Shown: positions 17,826-26,889, counted from the stretch's first letter. The stretch: DNA of 64,000 nucleotides from Candidatus Gastranaerophilales bacterium (GCA_944322745.1 CALUPV010000001.1:62001-126000), one strand, 5' to 3'. A program made the numbers and translations. The notes: generated by a model from the letters alone, not told the origin.

Positions 17826-18488
17826 TTACATTTTTAAATATTTTTCATAATTACTTTCCAAATCTTCTTCTAATTTAGACATTTCATTTTCAACTTTTTC
17901 ACACCAAACTTTTGTTTCATCTTTTGTTAATTCTGACGGAATATGGATTGGATCACCATATAATGCAACAGTATTACAAGGACCAAACGGAACTTGGAAC
18001 TTGTCCCAGGTATTAAAAGTAAAGAAGGTTTTATCTTTTGATTTCCAAGCAACAGGAATAATAGGGACACCCGAAATTTTTGAAATATTTATAATACCAT
18101 CTTTAACTTTTCCTCTGGGGCCTCTTGGTCCATCAACCATTATAGCAGCAGAATTACCTTCTTTTAATTTTTCAATTAATTCTAATGAAGCAGCAACACC
18201 TCTACGTTTTGTAGAGCCTCTTACTGATTTAATATTTAAGCATTCCGCAGCCTTTGCAATTATTTCACCGTCATTTGATGCACTAATTAATGCATAAAAT
18301 TTTGATTTATCCTTTATTCCATATACCAAACATTGATGACAATGCCACATTGAAAGAATAAATTGTTCACTTGGATAATTAATACTTTTTATTTTCAGCA
18401 AATGTTGTTCTGTCAAAAAAAATAATTTTAAAAGCCTAATTAAAATGCCAAGTTTTATTCTTTCTTTTAATGGTCTGTTTTGTGCCAC
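17826..18488 (-). CDS. DUF374 lysophospholipid acyltransferase-like protein
   Basis: 220 residues. The acyltransferase-like His box is SMWHCHQCLVYG. It is followed by SASNDGEIIAKAAECL, GSTKRRGVAASLELI, MVDGPRGPRGKVKDGI and SGVPIIPVAW, the standard DUF374 series (the LPLAT superfamily related to lipid A acyltransferases). It probably transfers an acyl chain in envelope lipid or lipid A synthesis at the inner membrane. It lies downstream of rplA but beyond a strong terminator. Confidence 0.85.
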   Translation of the reverse strand: MAQNRPLKERIKLGILIRLLKLFFLTEQHLLKIKSINYPSEQFILSMWHCHQCLVYGIKDKSKFYALISASNDGEIIAKAAECLNIKSVRGSTKRRGVAASLELIEKLKEGNSAAIMVDGPRGPRGKVKDGIINISKISGVPIIPVAWKSKDKTFFTFNTWDKFQVPFGPCNTVALYGDPIHIPSELTKDETKVWCEKVENEMSKLEEDLESNYEKYLKM

Positions 18489-18513
18489 TTATTTTCCCCC
18501 TAATATTAAAAAA

Positions 18514-18540
18514 GAGTACGGCAGTATTGCTACCGTACTC
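18514..18540 (-). terminator. Terminator ending the rpmG-secE-nusG-rplKA operon
   Basis: Arms GAGTACGG and CCGTACTC with an inner paired AGTATTGCT segment, followed on the minus strand by TTTTTT. It separates rplA from the DUF374 gene. Confidence 0.8.
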
Positions 18541-18557
18541 AATAAATAAAAACTGCA

Positions 18558-19286
18558 CTATTGTACATTTTCCTTAACTTCAGCAGCAACATTTTTGCTG
18601 TCCAATTTAATACTTGGACCCATTGTTGTTGTAAGATATACAGATTTTAAGTAAATACCTTTTGAAGTAGAAGGTTTAGCTCTTAAAACTGCATCTGCCA
18701 AAGTAATATAGTTTTTCATTAAATCATCAGATGTAAATTGAATTTTACCGATTGGTACATGAATCATACCTTGTTTATCTGCTCTGAATTCAACTTTACC
18801 GGCTTTAGCATCTTTAACTGCCTTTGCAACATCTAACGTTACTGTACCTGTTTTAGGGTTAGGCATTAAACCTTTAGGACCTAAAACACGTCCTAATTTA
18901 CCTAACATACCCATACAATCGGGTGTAGCAATTAAAGTATCAAATTCAAACCAGCCACCTGAAATTTTATCAATAATTTCTTCAGCACCGGCTTCATCTG
19001 CACCTGCTTCTTTTGCTTCAGTTGCTTTTACACCTTTAGCTATAACGCAAACTCTAACAGTTTTACCAAGTCCTGCAGGTAATACTGTTGTAGAACGTAC
19101 TTGTTGATCAGCATGTTTTACATCAATACCCAAAGACATGTGGCATTCAACTGTTTCATTGAATTTGCACGTTTCTTTTGCTACTTCTTGTAATTTTTTT
19201 ATAGCATCTATAGCATTAGCACATGGTTGGGTAAAACATTCCATCATTTCTGCTATTTTCTTTTGTTTTTTTGTTAATTTAGACAT
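18558..19286 (-). CDS. rplA: 50S ribosomal protein L1
   Basis: L1 forms the mobile L1 stalk of the 50S subunit and represses its own mRNA. The 242 residues include [20 protein letters not shown], the family signature around [20 protein letters not shown], and [29 protein letters not shown] precedes the ATG. It is last in the operon; rplJ, rplL and rpoBC, usual downstream neighbours, are absent. Confidence 0.97.
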   Translation of the reverse strand: MSKLTKKQKKIAEMMECFTQPCANAIDAIKKLQEVAKETCKFNETVECHMSLGIDVKHADQQVRSTTVLPAGLGKTVRVCVIAKGVKATEAKEAGADEAGAEEIIDKISGGWFEFDTLIATPDCMGMLGKLGRVLGPKGLMPNPKTGTVTLDVAKAVKDAKAGKVEFRADKQGMIHVPIGKIQFTSDDLMKNYITLADAVLRAKPSTSKGIYLKSVYLTTTMGPSIKLDSKNVAAEVKENVQ

Positions 19287-19300
19287 TTCTTTCTCCTTTT

Positions 19301-19328
19301 GTGGTCATAACGCAATTTCAGCTTCCAC
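19301..19328 (-). promoter_or_regulatory. Possible L1-binding hairpin ahead of rplA
   Basis: On the mRNA, GUGGAAGC and GCGUUAUGACCAC can pair through GUGG/CCAC and GC/GC, leaving an asymmetric internal loop with AUGA. The layout resembles L1 sites (short stem, GGA-type strand opposite AUGA). It ends nine bases before the rplA ribosome binding site. Inferred from appearance only. Confidence 0.35.
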
Positions 19329-19356
19329 ATTTTTAGTAAACAATCTACTTTTGCAA

Positions 19357-19782
19357 TTATTCTACAACGGTAACTCCCATTGCTCTGCAAGATCCTTTAA
19401 TCATTTCAACAGCAGCTTCCAATGTTGTTGCATTAAGGTCTTCCATTTTAATCTTTGCAATTTCTTCCAGTTGAGCAACTGTTATCTGACCAACCTTTGT
19501 TTTGTTTGGAGCAGCGCTTCCTTTTGGTAGATTGATTGCTTTTTTAATTAATACTGCGGCTGGTGGTGATTTTGTAACGAATGAAAACGATCTGTCTTCA
19601 TATACATCAATTACAACCGGAATAATATATCCAGCTTGAGATTCAGTTCTTGCATTGAACTGTTTGCAGAAATCCATGATGTTAACACCATGCTGACCTA
19701 ATGCCGGACCAACCGGTGGTGACGGATTAGCTTTTCCTGCTTGAATTTGTAGTTTAATTTTCCCTACAACTTTCTTTGCCAT
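19357..19782 (-). CDS. rplK: 50S ribosomal protein L11
   Basis: L11 forms the GTPase-associated centre with 23S rRNA and recruits release and stringent factors. All landmarks are present in 141 residues: [20 protein letters not shown], the [13 protein letters not shown] segment, the proline-rich switch region [13 protein letters not shown], and the C-terminal [21 protein letters not shown] site precedes the ATG. Confidence 0.97.
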   Translation of the reverse strand: MAKKVVGKIKLQIQAGKANPSPPVGPALGQHGVNIMDFCKQFNARTESQAGYIIPVVIDVYEDRSFSFVTKSPPAAVLIKKAINLPKGSAAPNKTKVGQITVAQLEEIAKIKMEDLNATTLEAAVEMIKGSCRAMGVTVVE

Positions 19783-19797
19783 TTTGTTTCTCCTTTC

Positions 19798-19828
19798 GTG
19801 GTAGTAGCGGAACTTTCGTTCCTTCCAC
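19798..19828 (-). promoter_or_regulatory. Possible L1-binding hairpin ahead of rplK
   Basis: On the mRNA, GUGGAAGGAAC, a GAAA tetraloop, then GUUCCGCUACUACCAC. GUGG/CCAC closes the stem and GGAAC/GUUCC forms the tip, with an asymmetric loop between. The outer part matches the element ahead of rplA, and GAAAGGAG, the rplK binding site, follows at once. L1 feedback on the L11 leader is known from other bacteria; its use here is inferred. Confidence 0.4.
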
Positions 19829-19843
19829 TATTTTTATGTATTA

Positions 19844-20503
19844 TTATATTTTTTGAATTTGTTTATATTCTAACTCTACAGGTGTTTCTCGACCAAAGAT
19901 TGAAACCATTGCTCTAAGTTTTGACTTATCAGGATATACTTCTGTAATATCACCAATAAATTCAGAGAACGGACCTGATATAATTCTGACTTTATCGCCG
20001 GCTTTAACATCAAGTTCAACCTTTGTAACCTGATTTTGTGTTTTATGGATAATTTTTTTAATTTCACTATCCTTTGCAGGTATTGGTTTTTTACTTGAGC
20101 CTACAAACTTTGTAACACCTGCTGTATGTCTTACAACATACCAAGAATCATCATCCATTATCATTTCAACAAGAACATATCCCGGGAATATTTTTTCATC
20201 CCTATCCATCTTCTTGCCATCTTTCATTTTGGTAACAGTTTTTTGAGGAACTTCAACTCTAAAAATTTTGTCACCCATATTCATATATTCAATACGTTTT
20301 TCAAGGTTTACTTTAACCTTATTTTCATGACCTGAGTATGTATGAACTATATACCATTTCTTTTGAGGAGCTTTTGGTTCCTTAACTGCTTCTTTAAATT
20401 CAGAATCTTTCTGAGAAAGAACTTCCTCTTTGGAAACAATGCCATCTTGTCCAAGTTCCATATCTGATAAATGTTCTACAATTTCATTTTTATCTTTTGT
20501 CAT
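19844..20503 (-). CDS. nusG: Transcription termination/antitermination protein NusG
   Basis: 219 residues. The NGN domain begins WYIVHTYSGHENKVKVNLEK and includes FPGYVLVEMIMDDDSWYVVR and TAGVTKFVGS. The KOW domain is GDKVRIISGPFSEFIGDITEV to the C-terminus. NusG binds RNA polymerase and couples it to Rho or ribosomes. About 48 acidic, probably disordered residues precede the NGN domain, longer than usual. I start at the ATG at 20503 because AAAGGATAGGA precedes it; longer in-frame starts would overlap secE. Confidence 0.95.
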   Translation of the reverse strand: MTKDKNEIVEHLSDMELGQDGIVSKEEVLSQKDSEFKEAVKEPKAPQKKWYIVHTYSGHENKVKVNLEKRIEYMNMGDKIFRVEVPQKTVTKMKDGKKMDRDEKIFPGYVLVEMIMDDDSWYVVRHTAGVTKFVGSSKKPIPAKDSEIKKIIHKTQNQVTKVELDVKAGDKVRIISGPFSEFIGDITEVYPDKSKLRAMVSIFGRETPVELEYKQIQKI

Positions 20504-20552
20504 TACGTGTAAATTCCTATCCTTTGTTATCACTCGCATATATTCTACATCA

Positions 20553-20759
20553 TTAAACTCTGAAGAGATTCTTAATAAAATCTCCCAAGCCAGGTACAAT
20601 GAATTGGAATAGCAAATCAAGCCCATATGTATAAACAGTGAAAGCTATAACAATGACAAGCACTGTAATTGTCATTGTAATTACTTGTTTCTTTTCCGGC
20701 CAAGTAATCTTGCCCCACTCGGCTTTAACTCCTTTGAAATATGTTACGATTTTTTCCAT
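20553..20759 (-). CDS. secE: Preprotein translocase subunit SecE
   Basis: 68 residues, the short one-helix form. A cytoplasmic amphipathic segment (YFKGVKAEWGKITWPEKKQV) is followed by one membrane helix (TMTITVLVIVIAFTVYTYGL). SecE clamps SecY in the translocon. It lies between the tRNA-Trp gene and nusG, the canonical order. Confidence 0.95.
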   Translation of the reverse strand: MEKIVTYFKGVKAEWGKITWPEKKQVITMTITVLVIVIAFTVYTYGLDLLFQFIVPGLGDFIKNLFRV

Positions 20760-20778
20760 TTATTTCCTTTTTATAACT

Positions 20779-20851
20779 CGCGCCCTGAAGGACTCGAACC
20801 CTCGACATCCGGTTTTGGAGACCGACGTTCTACCAACTGAACTAAGGACGC
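20779..20851 (-). tRNA. trnW: tRNA-Trp (CCA anticodon)
   Basis: The minus strand folds as a complete cloverleaf: acceptor GCGTCCT with AGGGCGC (one G-T pair), D arm with AGTTGGTAGA, anticodon loop CTCCAAA giving CCA, and T arm with GGTTCGAGTCC. The discriminator is G and the 3' CCA is not encoded. Its place between rpmG and secE is common to many bacteria. Confidence 0.97.
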
Positions 20852-20864
20852 TTATTATATTTCC

Positions 20865-21032
20865 TTATTTTGTTTCTTTATGTAATGTATGTTTTTGGCA
20901 GAACGGACAATATTTATTTAATTCCATTCTTTCTTTTATGTTTTTCTTATTTTTAACAGTAGTATAGTTTCTTCTTTTGCATTCTTCACAAGCAAGAACT
21001 ACCATTCTATCGTTTTTTCCTTTGATTCCCAT
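20865..21032 (-). CDS. rpmG: 50S ribosomal protein L33
   Basis: 55 residues with two CXXC zinc-binding pairs (CEEC and CPFC), [11 protein letters not shown] and [18 protein letters not shown]: the zinc-binding form of L33. The start is the ATG at 21032 with AAAGGTGA upstream; a start further out would add residues atypical of L33. It is the first gene of the leftward operon with the tRNA, secE, nusG, rplK and rplA. Confidence 0.95.
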   Translation of the reverse strand: MGIKGKNDRMVVLACEECKRRNYTTVKNKKNIKERMELNKYCPFCQKHTLHKETK

Positions 21033-21287
21033 TGTGTCACCTTTTCTTATCAAATTATATTATTATTTACAATAGAAAATTATAGAATACAGCTTTTTCC
21101 CTTATATTCTACTTCTTTTGTGTAAATCACTGATAATATAATATCTTAAACATATTTTTTTTCAAACATATATTTACAAAACTCAAAATTATTATCTTAA
21201 ACGGCAAACAATACTACGTTCAAACTATTCAAGATTAAGTTTAGAAACCTTATAATTATTATAGTTATACAATATAAGGAGATTTTC

Positions 21288-22133
21288 ATGTCTATTAGTA
21301 TTAGAGCAGCTGTGAAAAATGTAGCTTCCGAAGCATATAACAAAACAAATCTATTTTATTATATTCTTTTGATTTTCATCTCTGGCATTTGTGGTACTTT
21401 CTTTCCTTCTGAAAATACCATAGTTATAAGTAAACTTAGTATAATTGCGATTGTTATATACTGTTTAACTTGTTTTTTCTGCGGCAGTTTATATATGTTG
21501 AGCATTAATAACTCAATCAACAATAAAGAGGGGGTTATTCCTAATTTGTTTACTGATATAAAACAAATTTTATCAAAAGGATTTTTATATTTTGTTGGGT
21601 GTTTTGCTGTTTTCTTAATTATGACCATCCTTGTCGCTATACCTTTTATGATTTTACTTATGATTAATCCTCTTCTTGGGCTCCTTACTATCCCTTTAGT
21701 TTTTGTTTTTGGTATATATTTCTTAGGTTTTTATTTTAATTTTATTAAGTCTTTACATTTTGAAGATTGGTTTAACATTAAAAAAGCTCACGAATTTATT
21801 AAAAAATCCGGCGGCAAACTTATGGGAATCTACATATCTAAATATATCCTTATAAATTTAGCTTCTATCATTATTGCTCTAGTATTTATAATTCCGATTG
21901 CTGTTATTATTGGGGTACAATCCGTCTTTTCTTCTATTTCAGGAGAAACATTACAAATAACAGCAGCCTCTATTAGTGCTTTAATAATCTCTGTTATTAT
22001 AGGAATTTGTAACATATATACAATTGATTTAACCGCTCAATATATAAAAGAAGTAGATTTAAAATCTGAAAGTGAACAAATAGAAACTGAAACTGGAACT
22101 GAACCTGAATCTGAACCAGAAAGGGAAAATTAA
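21288..22133 (+). CDS. Multi-pass membrane protein of unknown function
   Basis: 281 residues with about six hydrophobic helices (around 22-38, 48-72, 103-128, 130-150, 187-210 and 225-250) and an acidic Glu-rich tail. The amphipathic LHFEDWFNIKKAHEFIKKSGGK between helices resembles DUF4013-type membrane proteins, but I do not recognise it securely. AAGGAGATTTTC precedes the ATG. It stands alone, convergent with the flavoprotein gene. Confidence 0.7.
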   Translation: MSISIRAAVKNVASEAYNKTNLFYYILLIFISGICGTFFPSENTIVISKLSIIAIVIYCLTCFFCGSLYMLSINNSINNKEGVIPNLFTDIKQILSKGFLYFVGCFAVFLIMTILVAIPFMILLMINPLLGLLTIPLVFVFGIYFLGFYFNFIKSLHFEDWFNIKKAHEFIKKSGGKLMGIYISKYILINLASIIIALVFIIPIAVIIGVQSVFSSISGETLQITAASISALIISVIIGICNIYTIDLTAQYIKEVDLKSESEQIETETGTEPESEPEREN

Positions 22134-22149
22134 AATATAATATAATAAA

Positions 22150-22173
22150 AAAGGGAGATTAACTTCTCCCTTT
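22150..22173 (-). terminator. Terminator between convergent genes
   Basis: Arms AAAGGGAGA and TCTCCCTTT with a six-base loop, flanked by A- and T-runs. It directly abuts the flavoprotein stop codon. Confidence 0.7.
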
Positions 22174-23376
22174 CTAATTAAAATTCATACTGCATACATA
22201 TGCTGTTGACCAGCAGTTTTGAAGATTAAATCCGCCTGTAAATCCATCTATATTTAATACTTCACCTATAAAGTACAAACCGTTCAATATTTTTGACTCC
22301 ATTGTTTTAGAATTAACCTCATCTAAATCGACGCCGCCGGCGGTAACTATTTCTGAATCTTTTATTCGTCCTATAATATGCAATTTTAATGAGGTTATGG
22401 AATGTATCAATATTTCTTTTTCTATTTTTTTCAATTGTGCTGCTTGTTTATTTGAATCTATCTTATTTTTTTCTAATAACAACGATACAAAATTCTCAGG
22501 TACAAATGACGAGAATACATTTTTTACTGTCTTTTTAGAATTTTCTTTAATTATATTTTCTATTTCTTCATATTTTAAATCTGATAACCTTAACTCTATT
22601 TCCAATGGATTATTTAAAGATATCTCTTCAAATGCCGTTAGAGAAGATATTTTAAATATACATGGCCCTGATATGGATTTATGAGTAAAGAGGATATCTC
22701 CACAGCAATTATATTTCTTTTTACCTATTTTAAATGAAGCATCAACTTTTTTAAAACTCATTCCCGATAATTTATAGAAATCTTTTTCTTCTATATCGAG
22801 TGCAGTTAAAGATGGTTTAGGATCTATTATTTTATGCCCTAAATTCTTTGCCAGCCAAAATCCATTACCCTTACCACCAGTTGCTATAACGACATAATCA
22901 AAATTATATGAATTTTTTTCTGTTTGAATAACAAACTCATTTAAATTATCTGATACACTTATAACTTTTTCTTTAATATGTTTAAAATTATCAGTGTAAA
23001 GGTGTTTTTTTAAATCCGATATTATTTTTGCAGAACTATCAGAAACAGGAAAAACTCTTTTGTCTTTTTGAACATATGTTTTAATTCCTAAATCTTTAAA
23101 TATATCTCTAGTTTTCTTCTGACCGATTTTTGAAAAAACAGACATTAAAAACTTTTCGCCGCGTGGATAGTTTTTTACAAACTCGTTTAAATCATCTTCA
23201 TCGTATGATAAATTGCATCTTCCGCCACCTGTAGGCAAAAGAGTTGTAAAAGGCTCATTTATATCAAACGCAGTTACTTTATTATAAGGATTTTTACACA
23301 GTAAAACTGATAAAAAACCTCCTGCTGCACCACAACCAACTATAGCTATATTTTTATATGTCGACTCTTGTACCAT
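22174..23376 (-). CDS. HI0933/BaiN-family FAD-dependent oxidoreductase
   Basis: About 400 residues. The N-terminal Rossmann motif is IAIVGCGAAGGFLSVLL, followed by LLPTGGGRCNLSYD, YVVIATGGKGNG, ILFTHKSISGP and the C-terminal FAD site GLYFIGEVLNIDGFTGGFNLQNCWSTAY. All are typical of the HI0933-like flavoprotein family, whose substrates are mostly unknown (BaiN acts on bile acids). The start overlaps the end of folK, so the two are probably coupled. The ATG at 23376 is chosen; one at 23391 is also possible and neither has a strong ribosome binding site. Confidence 0.88.
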   Translation of the reverse strand: MVQESTYKNIAIVGCGAAGGFLSVLLCKNPYNKVTAFDINEPFTTLLPTGGGRCNLSYDEDDLNEFVKNYPRGEKFLMSVFSKIGQKKTRDIFKDLGIKTYVQKDKRVFPVSDSSAKIISDLKKHLYTDNFKHIKEKVISVSDNLNEFVIQTEKNSYNFDYVVIATGGKGNGFWLAKNLGHKIIDPKPSLTALDIEEKDFYKLSGMSFKKVDASFKIGKKKYNCCGDILFTHKSISGPCIFKISSLTAFEEISLNNPLEIELRLSDLKYEEIENIIKENSKKTVKNVFSSFVPENFVSLLLEKNKIDSNKQAAQLKKIEKEILIHSITSLKLHIIGRIKDSEIVTAGGVDLDEVNSKTMESKILNGLYFIGEVLNIDGFTGGFNLQNCWSTAYVCSMNFN

Positions 23377-23860
23377 AAAGAAATACGTCATCCAATGTTT
23401 CTAATTCTTCATGCAATTGCAAAAGAGATTTTTTATACTTTGGATGCTCATAATCAGGAATTAATTCTAACAACGGAACAAGCGCAAATGCTCTTTCGTG
23501 CAGATGTTCGTGAGGAATTTTCAAATCAGGCTCATCAACAATTAAATCCCCATAAAACAAAATATCAATATCGATAATTCTTGCTTCATATTTATCAGAT
23601 TTAACATTTTTTCTTCCCATTTGGATTTCTGTATTTTTACATAAATCAAGCAGTTCTCTTGGAGATAGTTTTGTTTTAACTTCAATAACTGCATTAACAA
23701 ACCAATCTAAATCTTTATTTCCCCACGGTTCTGTTTCATATAATGCCGATGACCTCACTACAGTAACCATCCCTGTTGAAGTAAGCATCTTAACAGCTTG
23801 TTGAACATAGCCTACTTTATCACCTATATTAGAACCCAAACACAAATATGCTATCGCCAT
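23354..23860 (-). CDS. folK: 2-amino-4-hydroxy-6-hydroxymethyldihydropteridine pyrophosphokinase
   Basis: HPPK transfers pyrophosphate from ATP to the pterin in folate synthesis. The 168 residues include AYLCLGSNIGDKVGYVQQAV, SALYETEPWG, FVNAVIEVKTKLSPREL, and the metal/pterin-binding ARIIDIDILFYGD followed by IPHEHLHERAFALVPL. The last 23 bases overlap the flavoprotein gene. No other folate genes are adjacent. Confidence 0.96.
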   Translation of the reverse strand: MAIAYLCLGSNIGDKVGYVQQAVKMLTSTGMVTVVRSSALYETEPWGNKDLDWFVNAVIEVKTKLSPRELLDLCKNTEIQMGRKNVKSDKYEARIIDIDILFYGDLIVDEPDLKIPHEHLHERAFALVPLLELIPDYEHPKYKKSLLQLHEELETLDDVFLYGTRVDI

Positions 23861-24015
23861 TAGAACTCCTTATTTTAGCTGTTTTTCAAGCACCTATAGC
23901 AATATTGTATTATGTTTTTTTCAACTTTACAACAATATTAAATTTATAATTAAAAATTGTAATAATAATTATAGTTATAATTTTTTACAACATTCTTTTA
24001 TGATAAACTTTCCTT

Positions 24016-24657
24016 ATGTTTACCGGATTAATTGAAGAACAAGGAAAAATAAAAAGCTGTAGTATTTCCTCAAAAGGAATGGAAATTACTGTTTATTGTA
24101 ATAAAATACTTTCTGATATAAAAGAAGGTGCAAGTATTGCAATAAATGGTGCCTGCCAAACAGTTGTGAAATATGGAAAAGATTATATAACCGTACAAGC
24201 TTCCAATGAAACGCTAAAAGTTACTAATTATAAAAATCTAAAAGTTAATGATTCAGTTAATTTAGAAAGAGCTTTAACACTAAATAAAAGAATAGACGGG
24301 CATATTGTTTCAGGACATATTGATTGCCTGGCTGAATTTTTATATGCAAAACAGGATGGATTTTCAAAAGAATTCTTTTTCAAAATTCAAAAAGATTTTT
24401 CAAAATATATAATATATAAAGGCTCAATTGCAATAAACGGAGTCAGTTTAACAATCGCTTCAATTAATAATGAAAGTTTTTCTGTTGAACTAATCCCTAC
24501 AACGTTAGAAGAAGTAAATCTTTCAAAGCTAAAAGAAGGTGATTTTGTAAACATTGAAACAGATTTATTTGCCAAATATGTTGAAAAAATTTTAACTTCA
24601 AAAGATAATACAAGTAAGATTGATTATGGCTTTTTAGCCGAGAACGGATTTATATAA
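24016..24657 (+). CDS. ribE: Riboflavin synthase, alpha subunit
   Basis: Riboflavin synthase dismutates two 6,7-dimethyl-8-ribityllumazine molecules to riboflavin. The 213 residues hold two lumazine-binding repeats: MFTGLIEEQGKI with INGACQTVV, then VSGHIDCLAEF with INGVSLTIASI. No clear ribosome binding site precedes the ATG, and no FMN riboswitch is visible upstream. The stop codon directly abuts the start of ribBA. Confidence 0.95.
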   Translation: MFTGLIEEQGKIKSCSISSKGMEITVYCNKILSDIKEGASIAINGACQTVVKYGKDYITVQASNETLKVTNYKNLKVNDSVNLERALTLNKRIDGHIVSGHIDCLAEFLYAKQDGFSKEFFFKIQKDFSKYIIYKGSIAINGVSLTIASINNESFSVELIPTTLEEVNLSKLKEGDFVNIETDLFAKYVEKILTSKDNTSKIDYGFLAENGFI

Positions 24658-25872
24658 ATGAGCGAAATTAAATTTAATACAATAGAAGAAGCCATTGAAG
24701 ACTTTAAGAATGGGAAGCCCATTATAGTGGCAGATGATGAAGACAGAGAAAACGAAGGTGATGTTATTGTTCCTGCTCAGTTTGCTTCGCCGCAGATTGT
24801 TAATTTTCTTATTTCACAGTGCAAAGGAGTTGTATGCCTTGCATTAACAAGAGAAAAAGCAGAAAAACTCGGATTATCAGAAATGGTAAGTCATAGTACA
24901 GATCCAAAGGGAACTGCATTTACTCAAAGTATAGATGCTGTAAAGAAATATGGTGTAACAACAGGGGTAAGTGCATATGACAGAGCAAAAACAATAGAAG
25001 TTGCTGTTGCAAATGATGCTATTGCTTCAGATTTATCGCGTCCCGGACATATTTTCCCTTTAATAGCAAGAAAAGGTGGTGTTTTGGAACGTGTGGGACA
25101 TACTGAAGCTTCTGTCGATTTAGCTCGTTTAGCAGGATTAACACCTGCAGCTGTTATTTGCGAAATAGTTAATGAAGACGGTACAATGGCAAGAAGAGAT
25201 AATCTTGTTGATTTTTCAAAAAAGCACAATTTAAAATTCATAACTGTCGCTCAATTAATAGAATACCGATTACAAAAAGAAATGTTCATGAAAAGAGATG
25301 CCGTAGCTAATCTTCCATCTGACTTCGGAGATTTTAAAGTATATGGATATACTAATAAACTTGGCGGGATTGATCAAGTTGCAATCGTTAAAGATGACGG
25401 TTCTGATAAAATTCCTATGGTTAGAGTCCACTCTGAATGTTTAACCGGAGACATTTTTCATTCAAAAAGATGTGATTGTCAAAATCAACTTGAAGCAGCT
25501 TTAAGGTTAATTGAAAACTATGGTAAAGGTGCTTTGGTCTATATAAGAGGGCACGAAGGAAGAGGTATAGGCCTTGTAAATAAAATTAAAGCATATGCCC
25601 TTCAAGAAAAAGGTCAAGACACTGTTCAAGCAAATATTTCACTCGGTTTTCAACCTGATTTGAGAAATTATGGTATTGGAGCACAAATTCTTAGAGATTT
25701 AGGATACACTAAGTTTAAATTAATAACAAATAACCCAACAAAGATTGTTGCCCTAAAGGGGTACGGTCTTGAGATTGTTGAAAGAGTCGCTCTTAAGACT
25801 CCGCTTAATAAATACAATGAAAGATACATTCACACTAAAGTTGATAAGATGGAACATTTAATCGATTTATAA
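24658..25872 (+). CDS. ribBA: Bifunctional DHBP synthase / GTP cyclohydrolase II
   Basis: 404 residues. The N-terminal 3,4-dihydroxy-2-butanone 4-phosphate synthase half carries ADDEDRENEGD and RVGHTEASVDLARLAG. The GTP cyclohydrolase II half begins around residue 205, with RVHSECLTGDIFHSKRCDC (three zinc-ligand cysteines) and IRGHEGRGIGL. Together they make both precursors of the lumazine. Coupled to ribE without a gap, so the two form a partial riboflavin operon; ribD and ribH are not nearby. Confidence 0.97.
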   Translation: MSEIKFNTIEEAIEDFKNGKPIIVADDEDRENEGDVIVPAQFASPQIVNFLISQCKGVVCLALTREKAEKLGLSEMVSHSTDPKGTAFTQSIDAVKKYGVTTGVSAYDRAKTIEVAVANDAIASDLSRPGHIFPLIARKGGVLERVGHTEASVDLARLAGLTPAAVICEIVNEDGTMARRDNLVDFSKKHNLKFITVAQLIEYRLQKEMFMKRDAVANLPSDFGDFKVYGYTNKLGGIDQVAIVKDDGSDKIPMVRVHSECLTGDIFHSKRCDCQNQLEAALRLIENYGKGALVYIRGHEGRGIGLVNKIKAYALQEKGQDTVQANISLGFQPDLRNYGIGAQILRDLGYTKFKLITNNPTKIVALKGYGLEIVERVALKTPLNKYNERYIHTKVDKMEHLIDL

Positions 25873-25883
25873 AGAGAATAATA

Positions 25884-26879
25884 ATGGCAAATATAACTAT
25901 ATATAAAGTAGAATCATATAATGCAAAATATTTCAGAATTTTTTCGGGTGTTTATAATGATTTTAAAACAAACGCCGCTACTGACTATAATTTTGAACTA
26001 GAACCCCTTGCTTATCCCAATTTTATTAAAAGCATTGAAGATGGTCTTCTAAACTGCCTTATTCTATTTGAGGATGATATTCCTACTGGCTTTTTGGTTT
26101 ATACTACTTTAATTTCCGAATCATTAGAATTGAATATAATTCATTGTATAGGAAATGAAAACTTAAACGTAAAAAGAAAACTTCTTCTTGAAAAATTCAT
26201 TGAAATAAACAAACACTTAATGCGAGAAAAAGTTATAACATATCCAATGCTTGGAAAACAAGCAACATTTATTCACGATATTGAGAATTTTGGATTTAAA
26301 TTTGTAAATACTTCAGTGATGGGATTTAATCTTACTGATATAACAGCAATAAATAAAACAAAAGAAATATATATTCCCAAACTGCCTCATGACTATTCTA
26401 TTTCAAATTGGAAAACAATCTATTTTAAAGATGCAGCTGAAGTTATTCACCAGGCATTTAAAGATTCTTCTGATGCATTATTTGATAGCCGTTTCACATC
26501 TGTAAAAGGTTGTAAGGATATTCTGGAAAAAATTACCGAAAATGTATACGGTCAATTCTTACCAGGAATTACCAAAGTATTACTATATAAGAAACATCCT
26601 GTAGGTTTTTGTTTTGCAAATCTAACCAACGAAAAAATTGCAAATATTCCTCTTGTTGCAATTCTAAAAAAGCACAGGCATTACGGTTTCGGTAAAATTA
26701 TGCTTAAACAATTAGTTGATAATCTTTTAACTTCTGCTATTACAGGAGGATGGGCTTTAAAAGAATTAAATGCAAGCTGTGATTCCGATAATTTAGCAGC
26801 AGTAAAGATGTATTCTTCTGTAGGATTTTCTGAAGAATATACATATCCCCAAGCATATTATCAAAAAGCTGTCAGTTAG
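25884..26879 (+). CDS. GNAT-family N-acetyltransferase
   Basis: 331 residues. The C-terminal half (about 170-325) is a GNAT domain with the acetyl-CoA loop region HRHYGFGKIMLKQLVDNLL and the closing NLAAVKMYSSVGFSEEYTY. The N-terminal half also looks like a degenerate GNAT fold (ILFEDDIPTGFLVYT), so this may be a two-domain acetyltransferase. Acceptor unknown. It lies 11 bases after ribBA and may be part of that transcript. The terminator overlaps its last codons. Confidence 0.8.
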   Translation: MANITIYKVESYNAKYFRIFSGVYNDFKTNAATDYNFELEPLAYPNFIKSIEDGLLNCLILFEDDIPTGFLVYTTLISESLELNIIHCIGNENLNVKRKLLLEKFIEINKHLMREKVITYPMLGKQATFIHDIENFGFKFVNTSVMGFNLTDITAINKTKEIYIPKLPHDYSISNWKTIYFKDAAEVIHQAFKDSSDALFDSRFTSVKGCKDILEKITENVYGQFLPGITKVLLYKKHPVGFCFANLTNEKIANIPLVAILKKHRHYGFGKIMLKQLVDNLLTSAITGGWALKELNASCDSDNLAAVKMYSSVGFSEEYTYPQAYYQKAVS

Positions 26880-26889
26880 ACAGCTTTTT
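26863..26889 (+). terminator. Terminator overlapping the end of the GNAT gene
   Basis: Arms AAAAAGCTGTC and GACAGCTTTTT; the loop contains the stop codon of the acetyltransferase gene. The 5' arm is therefore coding sequence. Confidence 0.75.

Noticed and set aside
20638-20967. Rightward open frame across secE, the tRNA and rpmG
   Set aside because: It runs antisense through three firmly identified genes, so it is a shadow.
23900-24015. FMN riboswitch ahead of ribE
   Set aside because: None of the conserved RFN elements is visible in the short AT-rich upstream gap.
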